Source: Candidatus Kapaibacterium sp.
GTDB taxonomy: Bacteria; Bacteroidota; Ignavibacteria; Kapaibacteriales; UBA2268
Length of the DNA stretch: 64,000 nucleotides
Direction of reading: 5' to 3'
NCBI GenBank assembly: GCA_938031175.1
Contig: CALHGZ010000005.1
Location: 124,001 to 188,000, forward strand
In this document: piece after piece, positions 56,237 to 63,413 of the stretch
Layout of the letters: each line of letters starts with the position of its first letter
Numbering within the stretch: the first letter of the stretch is position 1
The notes under the pieces: generated by a model
Seen by the model: the letters and a program-made list of their open reading frames with translations, nothing else
Databases searched by the model: none
What the model was told of the DNA's origin: nothing
Position numbers and translations under genes: made by a program

Positions 56237-56268
56237 TTACAAAAAATACCAAACATTTGGTATTTACT
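56237..56268 (+). promoter_or_regulatory. 32-bp palindromic operator-like element, copy 1
   Basis: The core is a perfect 10-bp inverted repeat, AAATACCAAA/TTTGGTATTT (56244-56265), with 2 bp between arms. It is extended by TTACAAA on the left and ACT on the right. 28 of 32 bases match copy 2 at 57014. It lies upstream of the response regulator gene, and its core ends exactly 20 bp before a TAGTTTTG box. This position is typical of an activator site just upstream of the core promoter. Confidence 0.75.
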
Positions 56269-56285
56269 TGCATCATTATTAGCTG

Positions 56286-56293
56286 TAGTTTTG
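56286..56293 (+). promoter_or_regulatory. TAnnTTTG promoter box upstream of the response regulator
   Basis: TAGTTTTG fits the Bacteroidota -7 consensus TAnnTTTG. It stands 20 bp after the palindrome core and 58 bp before the ATG at 56352. No good -33 TTG at 19-bp spacing is seen, consistent with activator dependence. Confidence 0.55.
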
Positions 56294-56351
56294 TTTCAAC
56301 AATTTTGACATAAAACTATTCAACTTATCTAAAATACTGGCAAAAAATTTT

Positions 56352-56801
56352 ATGTTTTCAGGAAAAATAAGAATATTAATAGCAGAGGATCATTCACTTA
56401 CGGCACATCTTATTGGAAAATTGCTCGCAAAGTATGAATTTATTGAAATTATTGGTATAGTAAGCGATGGATTTGCATTATTAGAAGAGCTCGATGCCAA
56501 AGAATGCGATATCGTTTTGCTCGATTTATCTATGCCTGAGCTTAATGGGATTGAGGCTATGAATATTATCCAAAAAAGGCATCCTTTTATTAAGGTACTG
56601 GTGCTTACTGCTCATTGCGACGGGAAATTTATCGAATCTGTCTTGGAACTCGGCGTTTCGGGTTATCTAACTAAAAAAGCTGATATTAATGAATTGATTA
56701 ATGCTATTAAGTTAGTTTATAACGGAGGTTTTTATCTCGATTCTCTTAGCTTGCACGCCTTATTGTATGATTACAAACCCAAGGAAAACGATTTAGTATG
56801 A
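56352..56801 (+). CDS. receiver-only response regulator (NarL-type receiver)
   Basis: A 149-residue CheY-like receiver with the acidic pocket (AEDHS, Asp13), phospho-acceptor Asp58 (LLDLSMPELNG), switch Thr86 (VLVLTAHCD) and the conserved Lys in GYLTKKAD. The sequence is NarL/FixJ-like, yet the protein stops about 25 residues after the receiver (LHALLYDYKPKENDLV), without the LuxR-type helix-turn-helix that such receivers normally carry. I found no HTH in the other frames just downstream. It may act by protein contact or be a truncated gene. No kinase is adjacent. Confidence 0.88.
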   Translation: MFSGKIRILIAEDHSLTAHLIGKLLAKYEFIEIIGIVSDGFALLEELDAKECDIVLLDLSMPELNGIEAMNIIQKRHPFIKVLVLTAHCDGKFIESVLELGVSGYLTKKADINELINAIKLVYNGGFYLDSLSLHALLYDYKPKENDLV

Positions 56802-56835
56802 TAATGAGCTATACATATTCTTCTTTTTGGTGTTG

Positions 56836-56854
56836 TTGGGGGCATACCCCCCAA
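56836..56854 (+). other. GC-rich hairpin downstream of the response regulator gene
   Basis: A perfect TTGGGGG/CCCCCAA stem with loop CATAC, conspicuous in an AT-rich region, 35 bp after the stop. No T-run follows on either strand, so it is not a standard terminator, but it could stop or protect the transcript. Confidence 0.45.
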
Positions 56855-57013
56855 AATTCATACATATTGAAATATTCTTATATTCTGTTTAAAACTAATT
56901 TTCAATTAAAACAAAGCATTGAAGAGCAAAAACAAGGGCTTTCAATTGATAGAAGACAGAATCTGTTCCGGGACGCGAAAAATTTAACCGAGTCTCATGC
57001 TATCTTTTTGTTT
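56855..57013. other. gene-poor stretch between the response regulator and the fibre operon
   Basis: No protein-coding gene is supported here. A 98-codon open frame starting at 56798 runs through it, but it overlaps the hairpin and the operator, has no ribosome-binding site and has no recognisable domain. It continues into the regulatory stretch described at 57014-57325. Confidence 0.6.
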
Positions 57014-57045
57014 TTACAAAAAATACCAAGTTCTTGGTATTTACT
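57014..57045 (+). promoter_or_regulatory. 32-bp palindromic operator-like element, copy 2
   Basis: A perfect inverted repeat AAATACCAAG/CTTGGTATTT (57021-57042) with 2 bp between arms, flanked by TTACAAA and ACT as in copy 1. Only the four central bases differ from copy 1. The core ends exactly 20 bp before a TAATTTTG box. It lies upstream of the secreted-protein/chaperone/usher genes. Confidence 0.75.
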
Positions 57046-57062
57046 CATATTATTTTTTCAAA

Positions 57063-57070
57063 TAATTTTG
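57063..57070 (+). promoter_or_regulatory. TAnnTTTG promoter box upstream of the fibre operon
   Basis: TAATTTTG fits the Bacteroidota -7 consensus. It is at the same 20-bp distance from the palindrome as in the response regulator promoter. Transcription from here would give a leader of about 250 nt before the ATG at 57326. Confidence 0.55.
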
Positions 57071-57134
57071 CATCTGAATTTCTCGTTCTTTTAAAAATGG
57101 CATGATTTAATGAAGGCAGACTTCTTAAAATAAT

Positions 57135-57221
57135 GGTAGCAAAACCTGTACATAAATAATGGTAGCTTTACCGAGAAAAAGGCTAGCATAAGCAGACAGA
57201 ATTAATCGTGGTAGCAGTACC
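57135..57221 (+). repeat. three copies of GGTAGCnnnACC in the leader region
   Basis: GGTAGCAAAACC (57135-57146), GGTAGCTTTACC (57161-57172) and GGTAGCAGTACC (57210-57221) share the pattern GGTAGCnnnACC. Copies 1 and 2 are also preceded by AAT. The spacing between starts is 26 and 49 bp. They lie after the predicted promoter and before the ATG, so they could be protein-binding sites on DNA or elements in the leader RNA. Confidence 0.5.
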
Positions 57222-57325
57222 AAAGTAATTTTAGGCTTGAGCCTAATGAAATTTATGGAATTTCGTGTTTAAGTATTTTTAAAAATTTTTAATGTTTTTT
57301 ATTAACAATTTTATGGAGTTTTATT

Positions 57326-58177
57326 ATGAAGAAGTTTTTTGCAATTATGCTTTTTGCAGTTTTGGCAACGACATTTACATTATCAGCACAATATCAGCCT
57401 GTTGGAACTGAACCATACGCGAATAATCCATTCTACACAAACATTGACAGCCGCGGTGATGTGTATTGGCTATTAGGAAATTGGATAAAAGATCGCGTTC
57501 ACGGACAACCCGGAAATCCACACAAAACCTTTGGCTATATTAATGTAGCACAAGGTGGTTCTGGAACTTGGACTTCTTTCCCATACATCCAATTCGATCA
57601 ATATGGTGATTTTATGTGGCAGAGCGGACAAATTAGACAGGTACCAAATCCAAAAACTCAATTCGATTTGATTGAAGATGGTTGCGAATGGTATGACTAT
57701 CCAGAATATGTCGGTTGCACCGAATATTTCTACTTATTTGTTTATGAACCACTTTGCATCACTTGTGTATGCCTTGATTATGCTTGCCTTGGTATTTTCA
57801 CAATTCCTTCATATCATACTTTATGGAATGGAGAAGGCAATCCGTTCCTTGGTGCCAGAGCTTATTCTTGCACCTGGTTGCTTCGTGGACAAAAGGACTG
57901 GTATGTTGTTCTTAGCGGCGAGATTCTCTATGTTCAGGGTACCGGTGTAGTAATTGATTGGAAATGGTATGGTCAGCCAACTGCTCTAAACCTTGGTTTT
58001 GGCGCTGGTGCTAACACATTCCAGGAAGAAAATGACAACTGGCACAAACTAATCCAACTTGCAAATGATGGTTGGTACTATGTTGGTTTAGTAGCCAAGA
58101 GTGTATCAGTAGCAACCAATGCCAGCAGTGGTGTACATGCTTGGGAAGCTACTTTATCAGGATTTTACTACTTCTAA
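57326..58177 (+). CDS. secreted Trp/Cys-rich protein of unknown family, candidate fibre subunit
   Basis: A 283-residue exported protein. The signal peptide (about 1-21) ends in LSAQ. The mature part has 13 Trp and 7 Cys, five of the Cys close together (about 130-157: GCEWYDYPEYVGC, LCITCVCLDYAC), and many Gly/Tyr. The pattern looks beta-rich. I do not recognise a family, and no T9SS C-terminal domain is seen. Codon use appears less AT-biased than in neighbouring genes, suggesting high expression. It is first in a run with another secreted protein, a pilus-type chaperone and an usher-like protein, so it may be the major surface subunit (inference). Confidence 0.7.
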   Translation: MKKFFAIMLFAVLATTFTLSAQYQPVGTEPYANNPFYTNIDSRGDVYWLLGNWIKDRVHGQPGNPHKTFGYINVAQGGSGTWTSFPYIQFDQYGDFMWQSGQIRQVPNPKTQFDLIEDGCEWYDYPEYVGCTEYFYLFVYEPLCITCVCLDYACLGIFTIPSYHTLWNGEGNPFLGARAYSCTWLLRGQKDWYVVLSGEILYVQGTGVVIDWKWYGQPTALNLGFGAGANTFQEENDNWHKLIQLANDGWYYVGLVAKSVSVATNASSGVHAWEATLSGFYYF

Positions 58178-58192
58178 GCTTAAAAAACGTGC

Positions 58193-58218
58193 GGGGCAGT
58201 TTGAAAAAAAACTGCTCC
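58193..58218 (+). terminator. hairpin between the two secreted-protein genes (possible attenuator)
   Basis: A 9-bp stem GGGGCAGTT/AACTGCTCC with one G-T pair and an 8-nt A-rich loop starts 16 bp after the stop. There is no T-run, so it may be a partial terminator or an RNA-stabilising hairpin that raises expression of the first gene over the later ones. Confidence 0.5.
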
Positions 58219-58249
58219 GTATCGTATAATTAAATTACAGGAGACAAAA

Positions 58250-58921
58250 ATGATGTTCATAAATAAAATAATAAACTTAAAGATAATAAGCTTAATAGTT
58301 GTTGCATTACTAAGTGTCTTATACCTTGAAGCACAAAAAAATCCCGGATTGCTTTATCCAGATGCGGTTCCAGCAACAATGAATTCTGTGGAACTATCGA
58401 GTTTTAATGGAATGTCAGATAAAAGAATAGAAAAATTTATGAACATTATTCCAGAATGCGATGAACCACCGAACTACAATGTATATTGCTTTGCTCCATA
58501 TAGTCAGTGTTTAGGAATATTTAATCAAAGTGGACTAAGAAATTACAGCTACCAAAATTTTTATATGGTGGTTGATATTGTTTTCGATAAAAAACCGAAT
58601 AAAATTAAATTAAATGGAACCGTAGATATAACAGTTGATGCGGGGCAAAATCCATTACATGTATATTTTCAGGACGTAATCTGGGAGTATGAGGGTGGAT
58701 TCAATAGCTGGCAGTTGATAAGTCAGACCGGCTTGGGTTTTTCCAACAAGTCTTTTCAGGCAAAGTCAAGATGGAACGGACCAAATAAGGAATTTTATAT
58801 TCGTTTAAGATTTGCCCCCAAAAACATATTCATTGGCAATTTTAATAGTCTTGGTGGAATACCATCAGGGAAATATGGATTTGAATTGCAACCGAGATTC
58901 ACTTTTATTAATTTGATATAG
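58250..58921 (+). CDS. secreted protein of unknown family, candidate fibre subunit
   Basis: A 223-residue exported protein with a long signal peptide (about 1-29, ending LEAQ). The mature part has a beta-strand pattern (FYMVVDIVFDKKPNKIKL, VDITVDAGQNPLHVYFQ, FYIRLRFAPKN) and ends IPSGKYGFELQPRFTFI, reminiscent of the 'P-x-G-x-Y' final strands of pilin-like domains. I recognise no family. It lies between the Trp/Cys-rich protein and the chaperone gene, with a GGAG site before the ATG. A clear terminator follows. Confidence 0.65.
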   Translation: MMFINKIINLKIISLIVVALLSVLYLEAQKNPGLLYPDAVPATMNSVELSSFNGMSDKRIEKFMNIIPECDEPPNYNVYCFAPYSQCLGIFNQSGLRNYSYQNFYMVVDIVFDKKPNKIKLNGTVDITVDAGQNPLHVYFQDVIWEYEGGFNSWQLISQTGLGFSNKSFQAKSRWNGPNKEFYIRLRFAPKNIFIGNFNSLGGIPSGKYGFELQPRFTFINLI

Positions 58922-58934
58922 TGGTTTAAATTAG

Positions 58935-58960
58935 TCCTTGATAATTCAAGGATTTTTTTT
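58935..58960 (+). terminator. rho-independent terminator
   Basis: A perfect 7-bp stem TCCTTGA/TCAAGGA with a TAAT loop, followed by eight T (58953-58960). It lies between the second secreted-protein gene and the chaperone gene, so the chaperone-usher part is either read through or has its own promoter. Confidence 0.87.
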
Positions 58961-59016
58961 AAAGCTAATAATTCAGTAAATTTATTGCGAAAGAAAATAC
59001 ATAAGGAAAGGAACTG

Positions 59017-59865
59017 ATGAAAATGAAGCTAATAAGAAATAAGATCTTACTACTGGCAGGTTTAATGATAGTATTCAATTTTTCGCTTAGATCTCAGATT
59101 GCTTTATTACCCCCGGTAGTTTACATTGACCCTGCTTCAAATTCAGGTTCCACAGTATTACAAAATCAGACAAATGCTCCTAAAGAAGTTCACGTTGATT
59201 TTCAATATGGCTTTATATCTTATGACAAAGATGGAGAAGCCTATCTTGATACCACAGATATGAGATTTCAGGATTATAACTTACAGCCATATATCAAAGT
59301 ATTTCCCAAGAAGGTATTAATTCCGGCTTATGGTCAACAGACTGTAAGATTTTTTATAAATACTGGAGGTCGCCAGTTAAAGGATGGTACTTACTGGGTA
59401 AGAGTCAATGTACAATCGCTTGATACAAAAACACAGATTGATTCATTAAAGGGTAAGACAGGTGCTGTTCAGGTAGATTTCAGATTGAAAGTAAAAACTA
59501 ATTCAATAGTAGTTTATCCTAAAGGGAATGTAACGACAGGTTTAAAAGTTTTAAATCATGAATTTAAATTGAACGATGAAACTATTGATTTATGGGTGGA
59601 ATACGAGAAAACAGGTAATTCACCATTTTGGGGTATGGTTGATCTTGAAGTAAAAGATGAAAAGGGAAATATAATTTCGGCTGAAAAAATTCCAACACAA
59701 ATCTATCATAGCGGAAAAATAAAATATAAGTTTTATAGAGATTACTTTAGAAGAGGCAAATATACATTCAATTTCACAGTAACGGGTGAACGAAGTGAAA
59801 TACCTGAGAATTTCAAAATAAAATTTTCACCAATTACACGTGAATTTGTATATAATATGCCATAG
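59017..59865 (+). CDS. PapD-like periplasmic pilus chaperone
   Basis: A 282-residue exported protein with a signal peptide (about 1-26). The two Ig-like domains of fimbrial chaperones are suggested by VVYIDPASNSGSTVLQNQT followed by APKEVHVDFQYG, YIKVFPKKVLIPAYGQQTVRF (the conserved 'P-x-x-V-x-L-x-P-G-Q-x-Q-x-V-R' block), DGTYWVRVNVQS (final strand region), and a second domain with NSIVVYPKGN and FWGMVDLEVKDEKGN. The Arg8 of PapD is not evident. It should hold subunits in the periplasm for the adjacent usher. Longer than PapD (about 240). Confidence 0.8.
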   Translation: MKMKLIRNKILLLAGLMIVFNFSLRSQIALLPPVVYIDPASNSGSTVLQNQTNAPKEVHVDFQYGFISYDKDGEAYLDTTDMRFQDYNLQPYIKVFPKKVLIPAYGQQTVRFFINTGGRQLKDGTYWVRVNVQSLDTKTQIDSLKGKTGAVQVDFRLKVKTNSIVVYPKGNVTTGLKVLNHEFKLNDETIDLWVEYEKTGNSPFWGMVDLEVKDEKGNIISAEKIPTQIYHSGKIKYKFYRDYFRRGKYTFNFTVTGERSEIPENFKIKFSPITREFVYNMP

Positions 59866-59973
59866 ACCGCACTATTGATAGTATTTTCATCCGAAATTAT
59901 ACTTCTTCAAAATAGAAACGAGAATATCAATTAAATCTAAGTGAAATAACATTTTTAATTTAGCCAGAGAAAA

Positions 59974-62900
59974 TTGAGATTAAGTAAAGTAAATAGTAAA
60001 TCATTAATTGGCAGAATAGTAATAATATTTATTTTTCTATTAGTTCAAATAAACAATTCCAGCGGATTTACAAGTAGGTACAAACTTCCCGACGATGCAT
60101 TCGAAGGTATTTTCCAGTTTCAGTATAAAAAATTAATCAATACTATGGTTATGGGAGCAGTATATAATGATTCAATTTATGTACCGATGAAGGAAATCTT
60201 TTCGCGTTTATTGATTTATTATGAGTTTGATCATGAGAATCAGGTAATGACAGGTTACTTCAAGAAAGAAACAAATACCTTTCGATTTGATTTTAATAAT
60301 TTAAAAGTTAAGTATTTAGACAAGGAATTTACAATAACTGAGAATGAATTTTTAAGAAACGATCTGGAGATATTTGTACTCCCCTCATTTCTTGCCAGAA
60401 CAATAGATTTGAGACTTATTGCAGATTATTCTCAACTTGCCATTTATGTGATTGAAAATACAAGAGCAGGTATGGTAAATGATGAGGATTTATTGCCATT
60501 AATGCAAAAATATAATCGTAGCAGATTACACGACAGATTAAAAGAACAAATTGCAAATGAGTTTAATTTCCCGCTTTTGTATCCACGCAATTATAGCTTT
60601 TTAAATGGCGGTTTGATGGATTACAGTCTGAATTTTTTAAAGAATAAACAAAGCGAATTTCTCTCTTGGGGTACAAATTTAGGTATAGAATTATTAGGTG
60701 GAGATTTAAATTTAAATTCATTCGGATTTTTCAATAATGGTTTTAATTATCAAAATTTTATTCACTGGCGTTTTGGACTGGCAAAAAACCCATATTTGAC
60801 ACAATTCAGAGCTGGGTATATCAACACAGTAACAAATAAATTGTCCTTTCTTCCGAGTCAGGTTGTTTTAGGTGGAATGTTAACGAATGATCCTGTACAA
60901 TTTGATGCTGATTTTGTAAATTATATTTTAGAAGAAGAAATGCCATTAGGTTGGCAGGTGGAACTATATGTAAATCATCAGTTGAGGGAATACCAGAACA
61001 CAACAGCGGGTAAATATCGCTTTGAAGTGCCGTTATATTATGGTAGAACAGAGATTGAGCTGAAATTTTATGGTCCCAAAGGTGAAAAATATTCAAAAAG
61101 GAAAAACTTAGACATTCCATATTTAATGCTAAAACCGGGTGAATTAAGTTATGCAATAGGAGGAGGCTGGGAAAAATTCGAAAGCATTTACAGTCCAAAA
61201 ATTGGTGAAGCAAAATTTGGACTTGGCATAACTCGATGGCTAAGCTGGTATAACTGGGCAAGTTATTATCAACTTAATAATAAGCCCTACTTTTTATCAA
61301 AGCTTGCAATAAATGCCTTTGACAATACATTTTTTGCAATTGAGGTCAATCCAGAGCGTTACTTTGGAATAATTACCTACCAGAACTTTGATGAATGGGG
61401 TTCATATTTTTTCCAATATATGAATTTTAATCTTCTAAACCGCGATCCTAATAATCCACAGGTAGCAATGTATAACATGAATGCCAGCTTGCCTGAATTT
61501 AATGAAATTTTCCCTATACGTACAACTATAGCTTATAGCAGACGCCAGTTTACGATGGGGGCAATTAATATATTTACAGGCAGAACAAGCTTTAATATAG
61601 ATGAATTTAGATTTTCGGCTAACTATAATTTGTCATTCAGGGATTTCAACACATTTAATACAATTGGCAATGTAGTGCAAAGTGTTGCACCAGTACTCAC
61701 CTGGGTATGGCGTGAAAAACCATCATTTTTGGATTTTTTGGAAACGACAACTTTTTCATTTGGTACAAACTATCATATTACAAATGATCAGTTTTTATCA
61801 GTATCTGCAGGATTTACACAACGGATTGCACAACGAATCAATTTAATAGGTACAATGACACGCGACCTTCAAATGAAAATTAATAGATATAATCTTTCTT
61901 TAATGATGAACTTTGATGAACTAATTAGTCAAAGCACATTAAATGTATTAAATAATGATTATGTAATTTCGCAGGGACTTTCTGGTGGTGTGGGTTATGA
62001 TGCATTTAATCAGGAACTGTTCATCAATAGCAGAATGTCGGGCTTACAAGTTGGCACAAGCTCAGCAATGCTAAGATTTTTCCTCGATGACAACGCAAAT
62101 GGAATATTTGACGAAGGTGAACAGTTAGTACCGAACGTAAATGCAAAGATATTGCAGGGCGGCAGACGCTTACACGATAAGGAAAGTGGTTTGTCAAGAT
62201 ACGTTGGATTACAACAATATGCAGAATATAATGTAGTTATAGATGCTGAATCATTTCCAAATCCACTGTGGGTAGCTTATACTCCAACATTTACATTTGT
62301 AACGGACCCAAACTCCACTAAAATCATTGATGTGCCATGCTATTCGACTGGTGTAATTGAAGGACAAGTTACACGTAATGATGGAATAGAAAGTGTGCCA
62401 CAAGCAGGTGTAAAAATACATATATTAAGAACCGATAGCACTTTTGTTGACGTTTTACCTGTCTATTCCGATGGTACTTATTATAAGGCTGGAATACCTC
62501 CGGGTGATTATTTAGCTTGGGTAGATTCGGCTCAGGTAGCTATATTAAATGTAAAATCAGTTCCTGAATTATTGACATTTACTATCGGAAAGACGACTTA
62601 TGGGGACTTTGTTGATGGATTAAATTTTGAGTTATATACCCAAGAAGCATACTTAGCTAAAGCAAAAAATGGAAGTAAAAAGACTGATTTGGATAATGGA
62701 TTGAGAAAGCAATCTGATGAGGAAGAAACTAAAGTATCGACAACAGAAGAAGTTAAAGAAATTGAAACTGCAACAACTACAAAAGAAATAGAAACTGTAA
62801 CGAATACGGATGTAACTGTGGCTGAAGTTTCTAAACCTGTACCAAATATGCATAGCCGAATACAAATTATTCCAAACGAGACTAAGCTATTTACATATAG

Positions 62901-63210
62901 AAATCCGCGCGATATTGGTCTGACACCTCAAATAACTGAATATCTCGATGCAGTAATAGAATATATGAAGAATAACCCAAGAACTGAAATCAGTATAGTC
63001 GGTCATACTGATAATTTTGGTTCCCTTGATGAAACACAGAAAGTTTCTGAACAAAGAGCTGAAGCAGTTGTTAGCTATTTAATCAGTAAAGGTATAAACC
63101 GAAACAGAATACTGTCACGTGGTGAAGGAGCAAGAGCACCAATTGCATCAAATATTTCGGCAAGTGGAAGGCAGCAAAATAGGAGGATCGAAATAATAGT
63201 CATTGATTAA
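59974..63210 (+). CDS. usher-like outer-membrane protein fused to a C-terminal OmpA domain
   Basis: A 1078-residue protein. A signal segment (about 13-32) is followed by an N-terminal domain (about 40-170). A large beta-barrel (about 195-690) contains a usher plug-like insert at about 326-400 (GWQVELYVNHQLREYQNT, RTEIELKFYGPKGE). An Ig-like domain opens FFLDDNANGIFDEGE (about 700) and runs to about 870 with GVIEGQVTRNDG. A Thr/Glu-rich linker (about 880-945) leads to an OmpA domain (about 955-1078: ISIVGHTDN, VSEQRAEAVVSYL, NRRIEIIVID). The start is a TTG at 59974, needed to keep the signal peptide. Usher activity is inferred from domain pattern and the chaperone next door. Confidence 0.78.
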   Translation: MRLSKVNSKSLIGRIVIIFIFLLVQINNSSGFTSRYKLPDDAFEGIFQFQYKKLINTMVMGAVYNDSIYVPMKEIFSRLLIYYEFDHENQVMTGYFKKETNTFRFDFNNLKVKYLDKEFTITENEFLRNDLEIFVLPSFLARTIDLRLIADYSQLAIYVIENTRAGMVNDEDLLPLMQKYNRSRLHDRLKEQIANEFNFPLLYPRNYSFLNGGLMDYSLNFLKNKQSEFLSWGTNLGIELLGGDLNLNSFGFFNNGFNYQNFIHWRFGLAKNPYLTQFRAGYINTVTNKLSFLPSQVVLGGMLTNDPVQFDADFVNYILEEEMPLGWQVELYVNHQLREYQNTTAGKYRFEVPLYYGRTEIELKFYGPKGEKYSKRKNLDIPYLMLKPGELSYAIGGGWEKFESIYSPKIGEAKFGLGITRWLSWYNWASYYQLNNKPYFLSKLAINAFDNTFFAIEVNPERYFGIITYQNFDEWGSYFFQYMNFNLLNRDPNNPQVAMYNMNASLPEFNEIFPIRTTIAYSRRQFTMGAINIFTGRTSFNIDEFRFSANYNLSFRDFNTFNTIGNVVQSVAPVLTWVWREKPSFLDFLETTTFSFGTNYHITNDQFLSVSAGFTQRIAQRINLIGTMTRDLQMKINRYNLSLMMNFDELISQSTLNVLNNDYVISQGLSGGVGYDAFNQELFINSRMSGLQVGTSSAMLRFFLDDNANGIFDEGEQLVPNVNAKILQGGRRLHDKESGLSRYVGLQQYAEYNVVIDAESFPNPLWVAYTPTFTFVTDPNSTKIIDVPCYSTGVIEGQVTRNDGIESVPQAGVKIHILRTDSTFVDVLPVYSDGTYYKAGIPPGDYLAWVDSAQVAILNVKSVPELLTFTIGKTTYGDFVDGLNFELYTQEAYLAKAKNGSKKTDLDNGLRKQSDEEETKVSTTEEVKEIETATTTKEIETVTNTDVTVAEVSKPVPNMHSRIQIIPNETKLFTYRNPRDIGLTPQITEYLDAVIEYMKNNPRTEISIVGHTDNFGSLDETQKVSEQRAEAVVSYLISKGINRNRILSRGEGARAPIASNISASGRQQNRRIEIIVID

Positions 63211-63233
63211 AATGTAAAAAAAATTTTAATTTT

Positions 63234-63257
63234 AAACCGCCTTTATGGGCGGTTTTT
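63234..63257 (+). terminator. rho-independent terminator after the usher-like gene
   Basis: A perfect 8-bp stem AAACCGCC/GGCGGTTT with loop TTTATG and a T-run (63253-63257), 23 bp after the stop. It closes the chaperone-usher transcript. Confidence 0.9.
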
Positions 63258-63413
63258 GTATTTTAAATTTTTGTTTCCGATTTAAAAATAAAGATTTAAG
63301 AGAATTACAAACCAAACTTAACATAAATTTAACACTCTCTTTAAAGCTAATTCATACAATTCGGGCAAATTTGTAATATGTTATGTAAAACAAATACTAA
63401 ATTCAACAAAATT

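Noticed and set aside
56802-57000. Possible frameshifted LuxR HTH of the response regulator
   Set aside because: I checked the frames just downstream by eye and found no LTxRE or HTH-like sequence, so a simple frameshift is not supported.
56798-57094. 98-codon open frame after the response regulator gene
   Set aside because: It overlaps the GC-rich hairpin and the 32-bp operator, has no ribosome-binding site or known domain, and its C-terminal part is the translated palindrome.
57135-57221. CRISPR array
   Set aside because: Only three 12-bp imperfect repeats with uneven spacing and no cas genes.
60821-61261. 146-codon minus-strand open frame inside the usher-like gene
   Set aside because: It is antisense to a well-supported barrel and plug coding region and has no domain.
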